Numbered from the stretch's first letter, positions 32,926 through 42,713 are shown. The stretch is DNA of 64,000 nt from Mycolicibacterium cosmeticum (GCF_000613185.1 NZ_CCBB010000001.1:1922001-1986000), one strand, 5' to 3'. Translations and numbers: made by a program. The notes: generated by a model not told the origin, from the sequence alone.

Positions 32926-34536
32926 TCACCCCAAAAATGGCAGTTGCGGCTGGGTCGGCACCACCAGGACCGTGGGCCCGTCGGCCGCCAGGGCGGCCTT
33001 GAACTCGCGGATGAGGCCCTCCGTGCCATCCACTGTCGCCGTTCGGCATCCGAAACCCGTTGCCAAGGCTCCGATATCGAGCCCAGGCAGGTCCAGTCCG
33101 GGGACGCCGGGCGTTTCCTCCAGCAGCGCGAACGACTTGAGGATGGCGTACTCGCCGTTGCGGTGAACCACGAACACCACGGGAAGCTTGTGCTGTGCCG
33201 CCGTCCAGATGGCCTGGATCGAGTACTGGAACGAACCGTCACCGATCGAGGCGACAACAGTCCGCTGCACCCCACGGGCCCGATCCCCGAGGGCGATCCC
33301 CACCGCCGCCGGCACTCCCCAGCCGATGCCACCGCTTCCGGTGGCGAAGAAGCTGCCCGGACGCCGGGTCGGCCACCACGTGAGCAGGTCGGCCAACGTG
33401 GAGGTCGACTCCATGACGACCGCAGCGTCCTCGGGCTTGACCGCGCTGAGCGCCGCGTACACGTCGTTGGACGCCAGTGGCGAGGAGGCCATGGGAAGGT
33501 CGGCACTGGGCGTCCTGGCCGGACTCGCGGGAGGCTCTCGGTCCGCCGGGTCCTGAACCAGGTGCAGTAGCTGTTCGAGCACCACGCGTGGATCGCCGAT
33601 CAGGCTGTCACCCACCGGTGCGGTCGCGGCGAGGTGCGGGTCGGCGGTGACCTGCAGTACGGCCGTGCCTTCGGGCAGGTAGTCCCCGGCGACGTAGGGG
33701 TAGTACCGGAACACCTGCGCACCGATCACGATCACCAGGTCGTACCCGGCGAGGGCGTCGCTGACCCCCGCGATGGTCAGCGGAAGCGGACCGCGGTAGA
33801 GGGGGTGATCTTCCGGGAACGAGCAGCGGTCCGACAGTGCGCTGCCGCGGACCGGGGCGCGCAACTTCTCGGCGAAGGCGACGCCCGCATCCCAGGCACC
33901 CGCTCGGTCCACCTCGGGCCCCAGCACCAGCAAGGGCCGCTTGGCCCGGCTGATCCGGTCGGCGAATTCGGTCAGCCGTTCGGTGTCCGGCTGGACCCGC
34001 CGGCTGACCGTTCTGACCACCGCGGCGCCCAGCGCCGGTTTGTTCCAGTCGTCGAGCGGAATGGACAGGAACACCGGACCGGCCGGCGGTTGGGTGGCCA
34101 CCGCGTAGGCCCTCATGAATGCCGCGGGGACATCCTCGGCGCGCGCGGGCTCATAGGCCCACTTGACCCACGGCTGCGGCATCATCGTGGCGTCGGGATT
34201 GTTCAGATACGGGTCGCACAAAGACATTTCCCGCGTCTGTTGGCCGGCGGTGACGATCAGCGGTGTATTCGCCCGGTACGCCGCGACGAGGCTGCCCATC
34301 GCGTTGCCGGTGCCCGCTGCGGTGTGCAGATTGACCAGGGCGGGTTGCCCGGTCGATTGGGCGAAGCCATCGGCCATCGCCAGCACCGAGGCCTCCTGCA
34401 AGCCGAGCACGTACGTGAAGTCGTCCGGGAAGTCCCGCAGAAAAGTCTGTTCGGTGGAACCGGGGTTGCCGAATACCGTGGTCAAACCCAATGTTCGGAG
34501 CAGGTCGTAGGTGACCTCGTGGACGGTGCTGGCCAT
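32926..34536 (-). CDS. Thiamine-diphosphate enzyme, benzoylformate decarboxylase-like
   Basis: 536 residues, GAAGGGGT ribosome site before ATG 34536. It aligns over its length by eye with Pseudomonas putida benzoylformate decarboxylase. Conserved: Ser26 (GNPGSTE), the ThDP Glu47 (GLQEASV), His70 (NLHTAAGTGNAMG) and the Mg/ThDP motif GDGSFQYSIQAIWTAAQ. The active-site His281 (FRYHQY in P. putida) is Tyr here (FRYYPY). The substrate may therefore be a different 2-oxoacid, or the mechanism is altered. It is the first gene of an operon facing the LuxR-type regulator. Confidence 0.85.
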   Translation of the reverse strand: MASTVHEVTYDLLRTLGLTTVFGNPGSTEQTFLRDFPDDFTYVLGLQEASVLAMADGFAQSTGQPALVNLHTAAGTGNAMGSLVAAYRANTPLIVTAGQQTREMSLCDPYLNNPDATMMPQPWVKWAYEPARAEDVPAAFMRAYAVATQPPAGPVFLSIPLDDWNKPALGAAVVRTVSRRVQPDTERLTEFADRISRAKRPLLVLGPEVDRAGAWDAGVAFAEKLRAPVRGSALSDRCSFPEDHPLYRGPLPLTIAGVSDALAGYDLVIVIGAQVFRYYPYVAGDYLPEGTAVLQVTADPHLAATAPVGDSLIGDPRVVLEQLLHLVQDPADREPPASPARTPSADLPMASSPLASNDVYAALSAVKPEDAAVVMESTSTLADLLTWWPTRRPGSFFATGSGGIGWGVPAAVGIALGDRARGVQRTVVASIGDGSFQYSIQAIWTAAQHKLPVVFVVHRNGEYAILKSFALLEETPGVPGLDLPGLDIGALATGFGCRTATVDGTEGLIREFKAALAADGPTVLVVPTQPQLPFLG

Positions 34537-34707
34537 CGTTTGACCCCTTCGCGTGTGTTGACTCGGTGTAGTGATCACACACTCGGACGAGGCCCTGCCC
34601 ACCCCGTGGAAACCCCGGGGCGGCTGAAAACAGGTGGGCCCCCGGGGGTACCGCCGCGTTTTCGGCTTCTGTCGCTGGAAGCCGGCCGACATGTCAAGAT
34701 CACCGGC

Positions 34708-37446
34708 ATGGGCGGCAGCACACTCGTCGGACGCCACGATGAACAGCGCCGACTCGCCCAGCTGTGCGACCACGTCCGCGCGGGTGAGAGCGGCATCCTC
34801 GTCATCCACGGCGAAGCCGGCATCGGGAAGACTGCGTTGCTCGCCGACGCACTCACCAAGGCCAACGACGTCCGCACCATCCGGATCAGCGGTGCGGAAT
34901 CGGAGATGGAGCTCGCCTACGCAGGCGTGCAGCAGTTGTGCGGCCCGATCCTTGCCCACCTGGACCGGTTACCGGCCCCGCAGAGGAACGCCCTGCGGGT
35001 GGCGCTGGGTCTGCACGACGGCACCGCACCGGACCGGCTGCTGGTGAACCTGGCCGTGCTGACGCTGCTCGGAGAGGCCGGTGCGGAGCGGCCGACCGTT
35101 TGCGTGATCGACGACGCACAGTGGGTGGACCGTGCCTCGCTCCAGGCGTTGAGCTTCGCCGCGCGCCGGCTTCTCGCCGACCCGGTGGTCATGATCTTCG
35201 CAACCCGCACGCCCGGCGCTCCACCGGAGTTGGCGGCCCTACCCGAGCTGAATCTGCGCCGCCTCAGCCACGCCGACGCCAACACGTTGCTCATGGAGGT
35301 CATGCCGGGCCAATTGGACGATTCCGTCCGAGCCAACATCCTGGCCGAGGCCGAGGGAAATCCGTTGGCTCTTCTCGAACTTCGGCATGCCATGGCACCC
35401 GCCGTGCTGGCAGGCGGGTACGGACTGGCGGCTGCGTCGTCGGTCACCAGACGGATCGAGCAGGAATACGACCAGCGTCTGCGCGAGCTGCCGCCGTCGA
35501 CGCGAACCCTGTTGCTCATCGCGGCGGCGGAGCCGACCGGCAACCCGGGATGGCTGTGGGACGCAGCCGCACAGCTCTGCCTCGATGCCGATGCCAGTAC
35601 TCCTGCGGAGCGCAGCGGCCTGATCACCGTCGAACCGCGGTTACGCTTCCGCCATCCGCTGGTCCGCTCAGCCGTTTACCGCCACGCGTCCGTTGCCGAA
35701 CGCAGACGGGTACATGCCGCGTTGGCCGCCGTCATCGCGGGTCCCGCAGCAGCCGAGCACCGCGCCTGGCATCGTGCCCACGCCACGACCGCACCTGACG
35801 AGAGCGTGGCCGTGGAACTCCTGGAGTGCGCCGAGCACGCCCGCCGCCGCGCCGGAGCGGCCGCCGCCGCGGCATTTCTGGCCTATGCCGTCGAGCTGAC
35901 CCCGGACCCCCTTCGGCGGGCCGAGCGGGCACTCGACGCTGCCCTGGCCAAGTTGGACGCCGGTGACGCTGAGGCAGCAACCCGGCTGCTGGCGACCATA
36001 GCGGCCGCTGACGACGAACTCCTCAGCGCGCGAGTCGATCTGCTGCGCGCCAAGATCGCCTTCACCACCCAGCGGGGACGAGACGCACCCCCACTGCTGT
36101 TGGCGGCCGCCGAAAAACTCGGAGCGCTCGATCCGGTGCTCGCGCGCGACACCTACCTCGACGCACTGGTGGCGGCGATGATCGTCGGCCGTCTCGCCAC
36201 CGATGAGCAGTCCTCCGCGGCGGCGATCGCCGCCGCGGCGCGACTGGCTCCGGCACCTTCCGGCCCGCTCAAGGCCGCCGATCTGTTTCTCGACGGACTC
36301 ATCCTGCGCCTCACCGAAGGGCACGCCGCCGCCGCGCCGGTACTGCAACGTGCCATCGACCAGTACCTGAAGGAAGACGAGGCCGGCGTAGCGGATCCGC
36401 GGTCACACGACATCACCCTGCGCGTGCTGCTCGATCTGTTCGATCAGGACATCTACAGCTCGTTGAACGCTCGCCAACTCGAGCTTCTCCGCGCCGCGGG
36501 GGAATTGACCATCTTGCCCGCAGCGCTGACCACCTATGCGGGGGTCTGCGTCACCGCCGGCGATTTCGCACAGGCGGCGGATCTGCTCGAGCAGTCGGAC
36601 GCGATCTCGGCTGCAACCGGGGCGCCGCCACACCGGTCCATCCAGTCCTATCTCGCCGCCTGCCGCGGACAAGAGGAACTCGGCAGAGAACTCGCTCGAA
36701 GCACGATCGAGGACACGACGGCCAGAGGGGAAGGCAGCGAGGTCACCGTCGTCCTCTTCGCGCTGGCCATCCTGCACAACGGGCTCGGTCAATACGAGGA
36801 AGCCCTCGCGGTGTGCACGGCGGCACTGGACTACGACGACGTGGGGATGTACGGCCATCTGCTCACCGAAATGGTCGAGGCCGCCGCCCGGTCCGGCGAC
36901 ATGCGCACCGCGCAAACGGCGGCCGCACAGGTGGCCGAGCGCGCCGAGGCGACCGGAACCGCCACCGCACTGGGATACGCGGCGCGGGCCAGAGCACTGA
37001 CGACCACCGGCCCAGCGGCCGAGCACGAGTTCGACACCGCGATAAGAGAATTGGAGCGGTCACCCCTGGCGGTCATGGCTGCGCGCACGCACCTGATCTA
37101 CGGCGAGTGGCTGCGCCGGGCGAACCGCCGGGCCGACGCGCGCAACGAATTGCGGGTCGCCTACGAGCGGTTCCGCCGCATGGGAGCCGACGGCTTCGCC
37201 GAGCGGGCACGCCGGGAGCTCCGGGCCGCGGGCGAGACCATGCCGAAAGACGACGGCGAGCGTACGACCGCAACGCTGACACGGCAGGAGACCTACATCG
37301 CCCGGCTGGCGGGCGAAGGCTACACGAACTCCGAAATCGCGGGTCATCTCTTCATCAGTCCGCGCACCGTGGAGTGGCACCTCAGTAGGATTTTCGCCAA
37401 ACTCGGCGTGACGTCACGTCGCGAATTGCGCAAGCCGCGCGAGTGA
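34708..37446 (+). CDS. LuxR-family large ATP-binding regulator (LAL/MalT-like)
   Basis: 912 residues. The AAA ATPase-like N-terminus begins LVGRHDEQRRL with Walker A HGEAGIGKTAL and Walker B TVCVIDDAQWVD. A TPR-like helical middle follows. The C-terminal LuxR HTH (about 858-905) includes LTRQETYIARLAGEGYTNSEIAGHL and ISPRTVEWHLSRIFAKLGV. Start ATG 34708 is a guess between it and in-frame codons upstream; the frame is open for another kilobase antisense to the decarboxylase, which is an artefact. It is divergent from the decarboxylase operon, its likely target. Confidence 0.88.
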   Translation: MGGSTLVGRHDEQRRLAQLCDHVRAGESGILVIHGEAGIGKTALLADALTKANDVRTIRISGAESEMELAYAGVQQLCGPILAHLDRLPAPQRNALRVALGLHDGTAPDRLLVNLAVLTLLGEAGAERPTVCVIDDAQWVDRASLQALSFAARRLLADPVVMIFATRTPGAPPELAALPELNLRRLSHADANTLLMEVMPGQLDDSVRANILAEAEGNPLALLELRHAMAPAVLAGGYGLAAASSVTRRIEQEYDQRLRELPPSTRTLLLIAAAEPTGNPGWLWDAAAQLCLDADASTPAERSGLITVEPRLRFRHPLVRSAVYRHASVAERRRVHAALAAVIAGPAAAEHRAWHRAHATTAPDESVAVELLECAEHARRRAGAAAAAAFLAYAVELTPDPLRRAERALDAALAKLDAGDAEAATRLLATIAAADDELLSARVDLLRAKIAFTTQRGRDAPPLLLAAAEKLGALDPVLARDTYLDALVAAMIVGRLATDEQSSAAAIAAAARLAPAPSGPLKAADLFLDGLILRLTEGHAAAAPVLQRAIDQYLKEDEAGVADPRSHDITLRVLLDLFDQDIYSSLNARQLELLRAAGELTILPAALTTYAGVCVTAGDFAQAADLLEQSDAISAATGAPPHRSIQSYLAACRGQEELGRELARSTIEDTTARGEGSEVTVVLFALAILHNGLGQYEEALAVCTAALDYDDVGMYGHLLTEMVEAAARSGDMRTAQTAAAQVAERAEATGTATALGYAARARALTTTGPAAEHEFDTAIRELERSPLAVMAARTHLIYGEWLRRANRRADARNELRVAYERFRRMGADGFAERARRELRAAGETMPKDDGERTTATLTRQETYIARLAGEGYTNSEIAGHLFISPRTVEWHLSRIFAKLGVTSRRELRKPRE

Positions 37447-37466
37447 CATTGGCATCCGCGGCCGTG

Positions 37467-39722
37467 TCACTCCCAGACCACCTCGTCCGGTGTCTTGTCC
37501 GGCCGCAACCCGCGCCAACTCGGCTGGCGCAGGCGGTCGTCGGAGGTGCGTTCGCTGTAGCGCACCTCGCCCACCAGTTCCGGCCGGACGAAGGTCACCC
37601 CGCGCCGGTCGATGGTGGAAAGCGGTGCGTTGAACGGAGATTCGTCGGTCTCCAACGGTTTGAGGGTCGCGCGCAGGTCGCCGAGCATCTTGTCGGTGAA
37701 GCCGGTGCCCACCCGGCCGGCGAAGTGCAGGCCGTCGTCGGCCGGGATACCGACCAGCAGCGCACCGATCCCGCTGGTTCGTCCGCCCTCCCCGGCCCGC
37801 CAACCGCCGATCACCACTTCCTGGGTATTCCAGAATTTGTCCTTGATCCATGCCGACGACCGCCGGCCCGGCTGATAGGTGGAGTCCCACTTCTTGGCCA
37901 CCACCCCCTCCAAGCCGCGCCGCCGGGCGTCCCCGAGCGGGTCGTCCTCAGGCAGCAACGGGGGAACGATCAGTTCTCCGCCGGAAGCCAGTGTTTCCAA
38001 CAACTTTCGGCGATCACGGTACTTGACCCGCAGCAGCGGCCTGCCGTCCAGCGCCAGCAGGTCGAAAGCCCAGAACTCGACATGCCCCTCGCGCCCGCGG
38101 TTCTGCATGGCCCCGAAGCTCGGCACGCCGTGGGCATCGAGCGCCACCACCTCGCCGTCGAGCAGCGCGTGGTGCTCGGCCAGATCGGCGGCCAGCGTCC
38201 GCAGTTGGGGGTACTCGGCGGTGACATCCCGGCCTCGTCGCGAATACAACTGCAGTGCTCCGTGATTCGCGTCCACCAGCAGCCGGTAACCGTCCCACTT
38301 GCCTTCGAAGGCCCACTGCGCCGGCGTGAAGGCCGCCACCGAACCGTGCGTGGCCAGCATCGGCTTGACCTCGACCGCGGTCATCGCGGGTTGTTCCTTC
38401 ATCCGATGGGCGAGCCAATTCTTGCCGTCGGTCTGGATGAGGGCATAGCGGCCGGAGATCCGTTCCCCGCTCAGGGTGACGATCACCTCGCCGCTCTTGC
38501 CGTTCATCGGATCCGGGTCGCGGAATTTCTCTGCCTCATAGGTCCCGGAGTCCCAGATCCGCACCTCACCTCCGCCGTACTCACCCTTGGGTATCGACCC
38601 CTCGAAGGTGGCGTACTCCAGTGGGTGGTCCTCGGTGTGCACGGCCAGGTGGTTTACCGACGATTCGGCGGGCAGGTTTTTCGGCACGGCCCAGCTGACC
38701 AACACCCCGTCGCGTTCCAGCCGGAAGTCGTAGTGCAGCCGGCGGGCATGGTGTTCCTGGATGACGAAGCGGTTGTTCGCACCGGTGACCGGGGTCGCCG
38801 CCGGCACCGGCTCCGGCGTCTTCCCGGCGTCGCGCATGCTGCGGTAGGTGGTGAGCTTGTCCGGCAGCACCACGGCGTCGTCCAGGCCGGCCAGCAGATC
38901 ACCGTCGCGCTCCAGCCGGGTCAGCACCTCGTCGAACCGCAGGTGCCGCAGGTCGGGATCGCCGATCTCGTCCCAGGTCCGCGGAGCCGCCACGGTCGGC
39001 TGGTCGCGACCGCGCAACGAGTACGGGGCGACCGTGGTCTTGGCGGCACTGTTCTGGCTCCAGTCCAGAAACACCTTGCCCGCGCGCAGACTGCGGGTCA
39101 TGGTGGCCGTCACCTGCTGCGGCATCGCCTTCTCCAACTGCTGGGCCACCCGGCGGGCCAGCACCGACGCACCGTGCGAGCTGACCGGCTCGGCCAGCGG
39201 AACGTACAGGTGCACGCCCTTGCTGCCACTGGTCAGTGGGTACGTCGTCAGCCCGATATCGGCCATCAGGTCGCGGACCTCGCGGGCCACCGTGCAGATC
39301 AACGCCATGTCCACCCCCTCGCCGGGGTCCAGGTCGAACACGATCCGGGTGGCCGGTCCCGGCTTGCCGTCGACGAAGCGCCACTGCGGGACGTGCACCT
39401 CCAGCGCCGCCTGTTGGGCGATCCAGGCCAGCCCCTCACGGGTGTCGATGATCGGATAGACGGTGGTCGCCGACTTGTGTTCGATGGCGCACCGGTCCAG
39501 CCAGTCCGGTGCCGACGAGGCCAGTTGCTTCTCGAAGAACGACGGTTCGTCCACGCCGTTGGGCCACCGTTTCCGGGTGACCGCCCGGCCGGCGATATGG
39601 GGCACCATGGCGTCGGCGACGGCCAGGTAGTACTCGAAGACCTCGGCTTTGCTGGTGCCGGTCGCGGGATAGAGCACCTTATCGGGGTTGGTCAATTTCA
39701 CCCGGCCGTAGCGCTCCACCAC
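37467..39722 (-). CDS. ligD: ATP-dependent DNA ligase LigD (Pol-PE-Lig), non-homologous end joining
   Basis: Repairs double-strand breaks with Ku. 751 residues, as in mycobacterial LigD (759), in the order polymerase (1-280), phosphoesterase (about 300-450), ligase (450-751). Polymerase carboxylates are in FDLDPGEG and the PE domain has HHARRLHYDFRLERDG. The ligase nucleotidyl Lys is in FEGKWDGYR, followed by LDGEVVALD, and ligase motif V is EGVVAKKW. GTG start 39722. It is divergent from ku, 31 bp apart, so a very compact promoter region serves both. Confidence 0.97.
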   Translation of the reverse strand: MVERYGRVKLTNPDKVLYPATGTSKAEVFEYYLAVADAMVPHIAGRAVTRKRWPNGVDEPSFFEKQLASSAPDWLDRCAIEHKSATTVYPIIDTREGLAWIAQQAALEVHVPQWRFVDGKPGPATRIVFDLDPGEGVDMALICTVAREVRDLMADIGLTTYPLTSGSKGVHLYVPLAEPVSSHGASVLARRVAQQLEKAMPQQVTATMTRSLRAGKVFLDWSQNSAAKTTVAPYSLRGRDQPTVAAPRTWDEIGDPDLRHLRFDEVLTRLERDGDLLAGLDDAVVLPDKLTTYRSMRDAGKTPEPVPAATPVTGANNRFVIQEHHARRLHYDFRLERDGVLVSWAVPKNLPAESSVNHLAVHTEDHPLEYATFEGSIPKGEYGGGEVRIWDSGTYEAEKFRDPDPMNGKSGEVIVTLSGERISGRYALIQTDGKNWLAHRMKEQPAMTAVEVKPMLATHGSVAAFTPAQWAFEGKWDGYRLLVDANHGALQLYSRRGRDVTAEYPQLRTLAADLAEHHALLDGEVVALDAHGVPSFGAMQNRGREGHVEFWAFDLLALDGRPLLRVKYRDRRKLLETLASGGELIVPPLLPEDDPLGDARRRGLEGVVAKKWDSTYQPGRRSSAWIKDKFWNTQEVVIGGWRAGEGGRTSGIGALLVGIPADDGLHFAGRVGTGFTDKMLGDLRATLKPLETDESPFNAPLSTIDRRGVTFVRPELVGEVRYSERTSDDRLRQPSWRGLRPDKTPDEVVWE

Positions 39723-39753
39723 ATAACGGTATTACCCGCTGTTACGGTTGAGC

Positions 39754-40644
39754 ATGCGGTCTATCTGGAAGGGTTCGGTCGCCTTCGGTCTGGTGAATGT
39801 CCCCGTCAAGGTGTACAGCGCCACCGAAGACCACGACATCAAATTCCATCAGGTGCACGCCAAGGACAACGGCCGGATCCGGTACAAGCGGACCTGCGAG
39901 GTGTGCGGCGAGGTGGTCGAGTACCGCGATATCGCGCGGGCGTACGAATCCGATGACGGGCAGACCGTCGTGATCACCGACGAGGACATCGCGACGCTGC
40001 CCGAGGAGCGCAGCCGCGAGATCGAGGTCGTGGAGTTCATCCCGGCCGACCAACTGGACCCGCTGATGTACGACAAGAGTTACTACCTGGAGCCGGATTC
40101 CAAATCGTCGAAGTCCTATGTGCTGCTGGCCCAGACCCTGGCGTCGACGGACCGGGTGGCCATCGTGCATTTCGCGCTGCGCAACAAGACGCGGCTGGCG
40201 GCCTTGCGGGTGAAGGATTTCAGCAAGCGTCAGGTGATGGTGGTGCACACCCTGCTGTGGCCCGATGAGATCCGCGATCCGGACTTCCCGGTGCTGGACA
40301 AGGAAGTCGAGATCAAGCCGGCCGAGCTGAAGATGGCCGGTCAGGTGGTCGAGTCGATGACCGACGACTTCCATCCGGAGCAGTTCCACGACACCTACCA
40401 GGACGAGCTCCACGAGCTGGTGCAGGCCAAACTCGAAGGTGGCGAGGCCTTCACCACCGAGGAGCAACCGACCAATCTGGACGAGACCGAAGATGTGTCG
40501 GATCTGCTGGCGAAACTGGAAGCGAGCGTGAAGGCCCGGCAGGGCGACAAGCCGCCCGCGAAGAAGGCGGCGGCCAAGAAAGCCCCCGCCAAGAAGGCGG
40601 CGGCGAAGAAAGCTCCGGCCAAGAAGGCCGCCGCGAAGAAGTAG
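39754..40644 (+). CDS. ku: Ku protein with Lys-rich C-terminal tail
   Basis: DNA end-binding protein of non-homologous end joining. 296 residues. Core: MRSIWKGSVAFGLVNVPVKVYSATEDHDIKFHQVH at the start, and CEVCGEV for the zinc-ribbon-like loop. The tail from about 270 is KKAAAKKAPA repeated twice plus KKAAAKK, an H1-like basic extension of about 27 residues. M. tuberculosis Ku lacks such a tail and ends near 273; fast growers such as M. smegmatis have one. TACGGT at 39743-39748, five bases before ATG 39754, suggests a leaderless transcript. Confidence 0.97.
   Translation: MRSIWKGSVAFGLVNVPVKVYSATEDHDIKFHQVHAKDNGRIRYKRTCEVCGEVVEYRDIARAYESDDGQTVVITDEDIATLPEERSREIEVVEFIPADQLDPLMYDKSYYLEPDSKSSKSYVLLAQTLASTDRVAIVHFALRNKTRLAALRVKDFSKRQVMVVHTLLWPDEIRDPDFPVLDKEVEIKPAELKMAGQVVESMTDDFHPEQFHDTYQDELHELVQAKLEGGEAFTTEEQPTNLDETEDVSDLLAKLEASVKARQGDKPPAKKAAAKKAPAKKAAAKKAPAKKAAAKK
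40561..40641. repeat. 30-bp tandem repeats encoding the Ku tail
   Basis: Copies at 40561-40590, 40591-40620 and a partial 40621-40641, encoding KKAAAKKAPA-type decapeptides. They differ only at wobble positions, so copy number could vary by slippage. Confidence 0.85.
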
Positions 40645-40655
40645 AAGCACTGAAA

Positions 40656-40701
40656 CTGAAGCCAGGGACCGCGTCGGCCGAAGGTCTGTCCCTGCCTTCA
40701 G
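40656..40701 (+). terminator. Hairpin after ku
   Basis: CTGAAGCCAGGGAC (40656-40669) pairs with GTCCCTGCCTTCAG (40688-40701): 13 of 14 bp match, with an 18-nt loop, 11 bases after the ku stop. Confidence 0.65.
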
Positions 40702-40724
40702 TCTCGGGCCCGGATCAAGTCAAC

Positions 40725-40738
40725 TAGAACGTGTTCCA
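40725..40738. promoter_or_regulatory. KstR-type operator before the SDR/Rv0926c-like operon
   Basis: TAGAACGTGTTCCA fits TnnAACnnGTTnnA at all fixed positions, 63 bp upstream of ATG 40802. It matches the site at 21680 in its first six bases. Confidence 0.55.
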
Positions 40739-40801
40739 AAAACCCGCCCCGGGCGCACTGCCCCCTTGCTACGGTGACGCGGGACAAGAAATGGAGCACG
40801 C

Positions 40802-41593
40802 ATGATTCTGGACAGATTCCGGCTCGACGATCAGGTCGCGGTGGTCACCGGCGCCGGCCGCGGGCTGGGTGCGGCGATCGCCGTCGCGTTCGCGGAAGCC
40901 GGTGCGGACGTGGTGATCGCGGCACGCACCCAGGCTCAGCTGGAAGAAGTCGCGGCCCAGGTCGCCGACGCCGGGCGCAAGGCGCACATCGTGGTGGCCG
41001 ACCTCGCCCACCCGGAGGCCACCGCCGCGCTCGCCGCCGAGGCGGTCGGCGCATTCGGGAAACTAGACATCGTCGTGAACAACGTCGGCGGCACCATGCC
41101 GAGCCCCTTGCTGAACACCTCCACCAAGGACCTCAAGGACGCGTTCACCTTCAACGTCGGCACGGCGCACGCGCTGACATCGGCAGCGGTCCCGCTGATG
41201 CTGGAACATTCCGGCGGCGGCTCGATCATCAACATCACCTCGACGATGGGCCGGCTGGCCGGACGCGCGTTCGTCGCGTACGGCACGGCCAAGGCGGCGC
41301 TGGCGCACTACACCAGGCTGGCCGCGCTCGACCTGTGCCCACGCATCCGGGTCAACGCCATCGCGCCCGGGTCCATCCTCACCTCGGCGCTGGACGTGGT
41401 GGCCTCCAACGACTCGCTGCGCGAACCCATGGAGAAGGTCACGCCGATGCGCAGACTGGGCGATCCGGCCGATATCGCGGCGGCGGCAGTCTATTTGGCC
41501 TCACCTGCGGGTGGTTATCTGACCGGCAAGACGCTGGAGGTCGACGGCGGCCTCACCTATCCGAACCTCGACCTGCCCATCCCGGATCTGTGA
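40802..41593 (+). CDS. SDR family oxidoreductase (Rv0927c-like)
   Basis: 263 residues, as Rv0927c. NAD(P) motif [13 protein letters not shown] (about 15-27), AARTQ suggesting NADP binding, NNVGG, catalytic Ser in ITSTMG and Y-x3-K in [10 protein letters not shown], and the C-terminal [17 protein letters not shown] KstR-type operator upstream and the neighbouring gene suggest sterol or lipid catabolism, which is inference. Confidence 0.92.
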   Translation: MILDRFRLDDQVAVVTGAGRGLGAAIAVAFAEAGADVVIAARTQAQLEEVAAQVADAGRKAHIVVADLAHPEATAALAAEAVGAFGKLDIVVNNVGGTMPSPLLNTSTKDLKDAFTFNVGTAHALTSAAVPLMLEHSGGGSIINITSTMGRLAGRAFVAYGTAKAALAHYTRLAALDLCPRIRVNAIAPGSILTSALDVVASNDSLREPMEKVTPMRRLGDPADIAAAAVYLASPAGGYLTGKTLEVDGGLTYPNLDLPIPDL

Positions 41594-41606
41594 GGAGCAC
41601 CTAGAG

Positions 41607-42683
41607 ATGGCCATCAAAGTCGCCGCGATCGGCACCGGAAACGTCGGACGGCATGCGCTGAGCCAGTTGATCACCGACCCGGCCTATGAGCTCACCTCGG
41701 TCTGGGTGTCGTCGGCGGCCAAGGCCGGTCAGGATGCGGGAACCCTTGCCGGCCTTGACATCAGCACCGGTATCACCGCCACCAACGACCTCGGTGAGGT
41801 ATTGGCGACCCATCCCGACTGCGCCGTCTACACGGCGATGGCCGACAACCGGTTGCCCGAGGCGCTGGAGGATTACCGACGGATCCTGGCCGCCGGCGTG
41901 AACGTGGTGGGCAGCGCGGCGGTGTTCCTGCAGTACCCGTGGCAGGTGCTGCCCGCCGAGTTGGTCTCCCCCATCGAGGACGCGGCGAAAGCCGGCGGCG
42001 CAAGCATTTTCGTCAACGGCATCGACCCCGGCTTCGCCAATGACCTTCTGCCCCTTGCCCTTGCGGGCACGTGCCAGTCCGTCGAACAGATCCGGTGCAT
42101 GGAGATCGTGGACTACGCCACCTACGACAGCGCCACGGTGATGTTCGACGTGATGGGCTTCGGGAAATCACTCGACGAGCTGCCGATGTTGCTGCAGCCG
42201 GGCGTGCTGAGCCTGGCCTGGGGGTCGGTGGTGCGCCAGCTCGCCGCGGGGCTGGGCATCGAACTCGACGAGGTCACCGAAACCCACGTCCGGGTGCCCG
42301 CCCCGGAGGATTTCGACATCGCCTCGGGGCACATCCCCAAGGGCAGCACCGCGGCCATGCGCTTCGAGGTGCGCGGCATGGTCAAGGGCCACCCCGCCGT
42401 CGTGCTCGAGCACGTCACCCGGCTGCGGGCCGACCTGTGCCCGGAGTGGCCGCAGCCGGCGCAGGAGGGCGGTTCCTACCGCGTCGAAGTGACCGGCGAA
42501 CCGTCGTACGCCCTCGATCTGTGCCTCAGCAGTCGCAAGGGCGACCACAACCACGCCGGACTGGTGGCCACCGCGGCACGCGTCGTCAACGCCATCCCGG
42601 CGGTGGTGGCCGCGCAACCGGGCATCGTCACCACCCTGGACCTTCCTCTCATCACCGGGAAAGGGCTGTACGCTGGGGCTTAA
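41607..42683 (+). CDS. NAD(P)-binding dihydrodipicolinate-reductase-like protein (Rv0926c-like)
   Basis: 358 residues, as Rv0926c. Rossmann start VAAIGTGNVGRHALSQL with an N-terminal DapB-like fold and TNDLGEVLATHPDCAVYTAM. The C-terminal half has no recognised catalytic motif. It starts 14 bp after the SDR gene and should be co-transcribed. Real DapB activity is not implied. The true function is unknown. Confidence 0.85.
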   Translation: MAIKVAAIGTGNVGRHALSQLITDPAYELTSVWVSSAAKAGQDAGTLAGLDISTGITATNDLGEVLATHPDCAVYTAMADNRLPEALEDYRRILAAGVNVVGSAAVFLQYPWQVLPAELVSPIEDAAKAGGASIFVNGIDPGFANDLLPLALAGTCQSVEQIRCMEIVDYATYDSATVMFDVMGFGKSLDELPMLLQPGVLSLAWGSVVRQLAAGLGIELDEVTETHVRVPAPEDFDIASGHIPKGSTAAMRFEVRGMVKGHPAVVLEHVTRLRADLCPEWPQPAQEGGSYRVEVTGEPSYALDLCLSSRKGDHNHAGLVATAARVVNAIPAVVAAQPGIVTTLDLPLITGKGLYAGA

Positions 42684-42713
42684 CGCCCAAGTCCGACGTG
42701 AGGGGCCTCGCCT

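Noticed and set aside
33634..34707. 1-kb upstream extension of the LAL regulator frame
   Set aside because: It is the antisense of the decarboxylase gene; high GC keeps such frames open. The regulator domain begins at LVGRHDEQ after ATG 34708.
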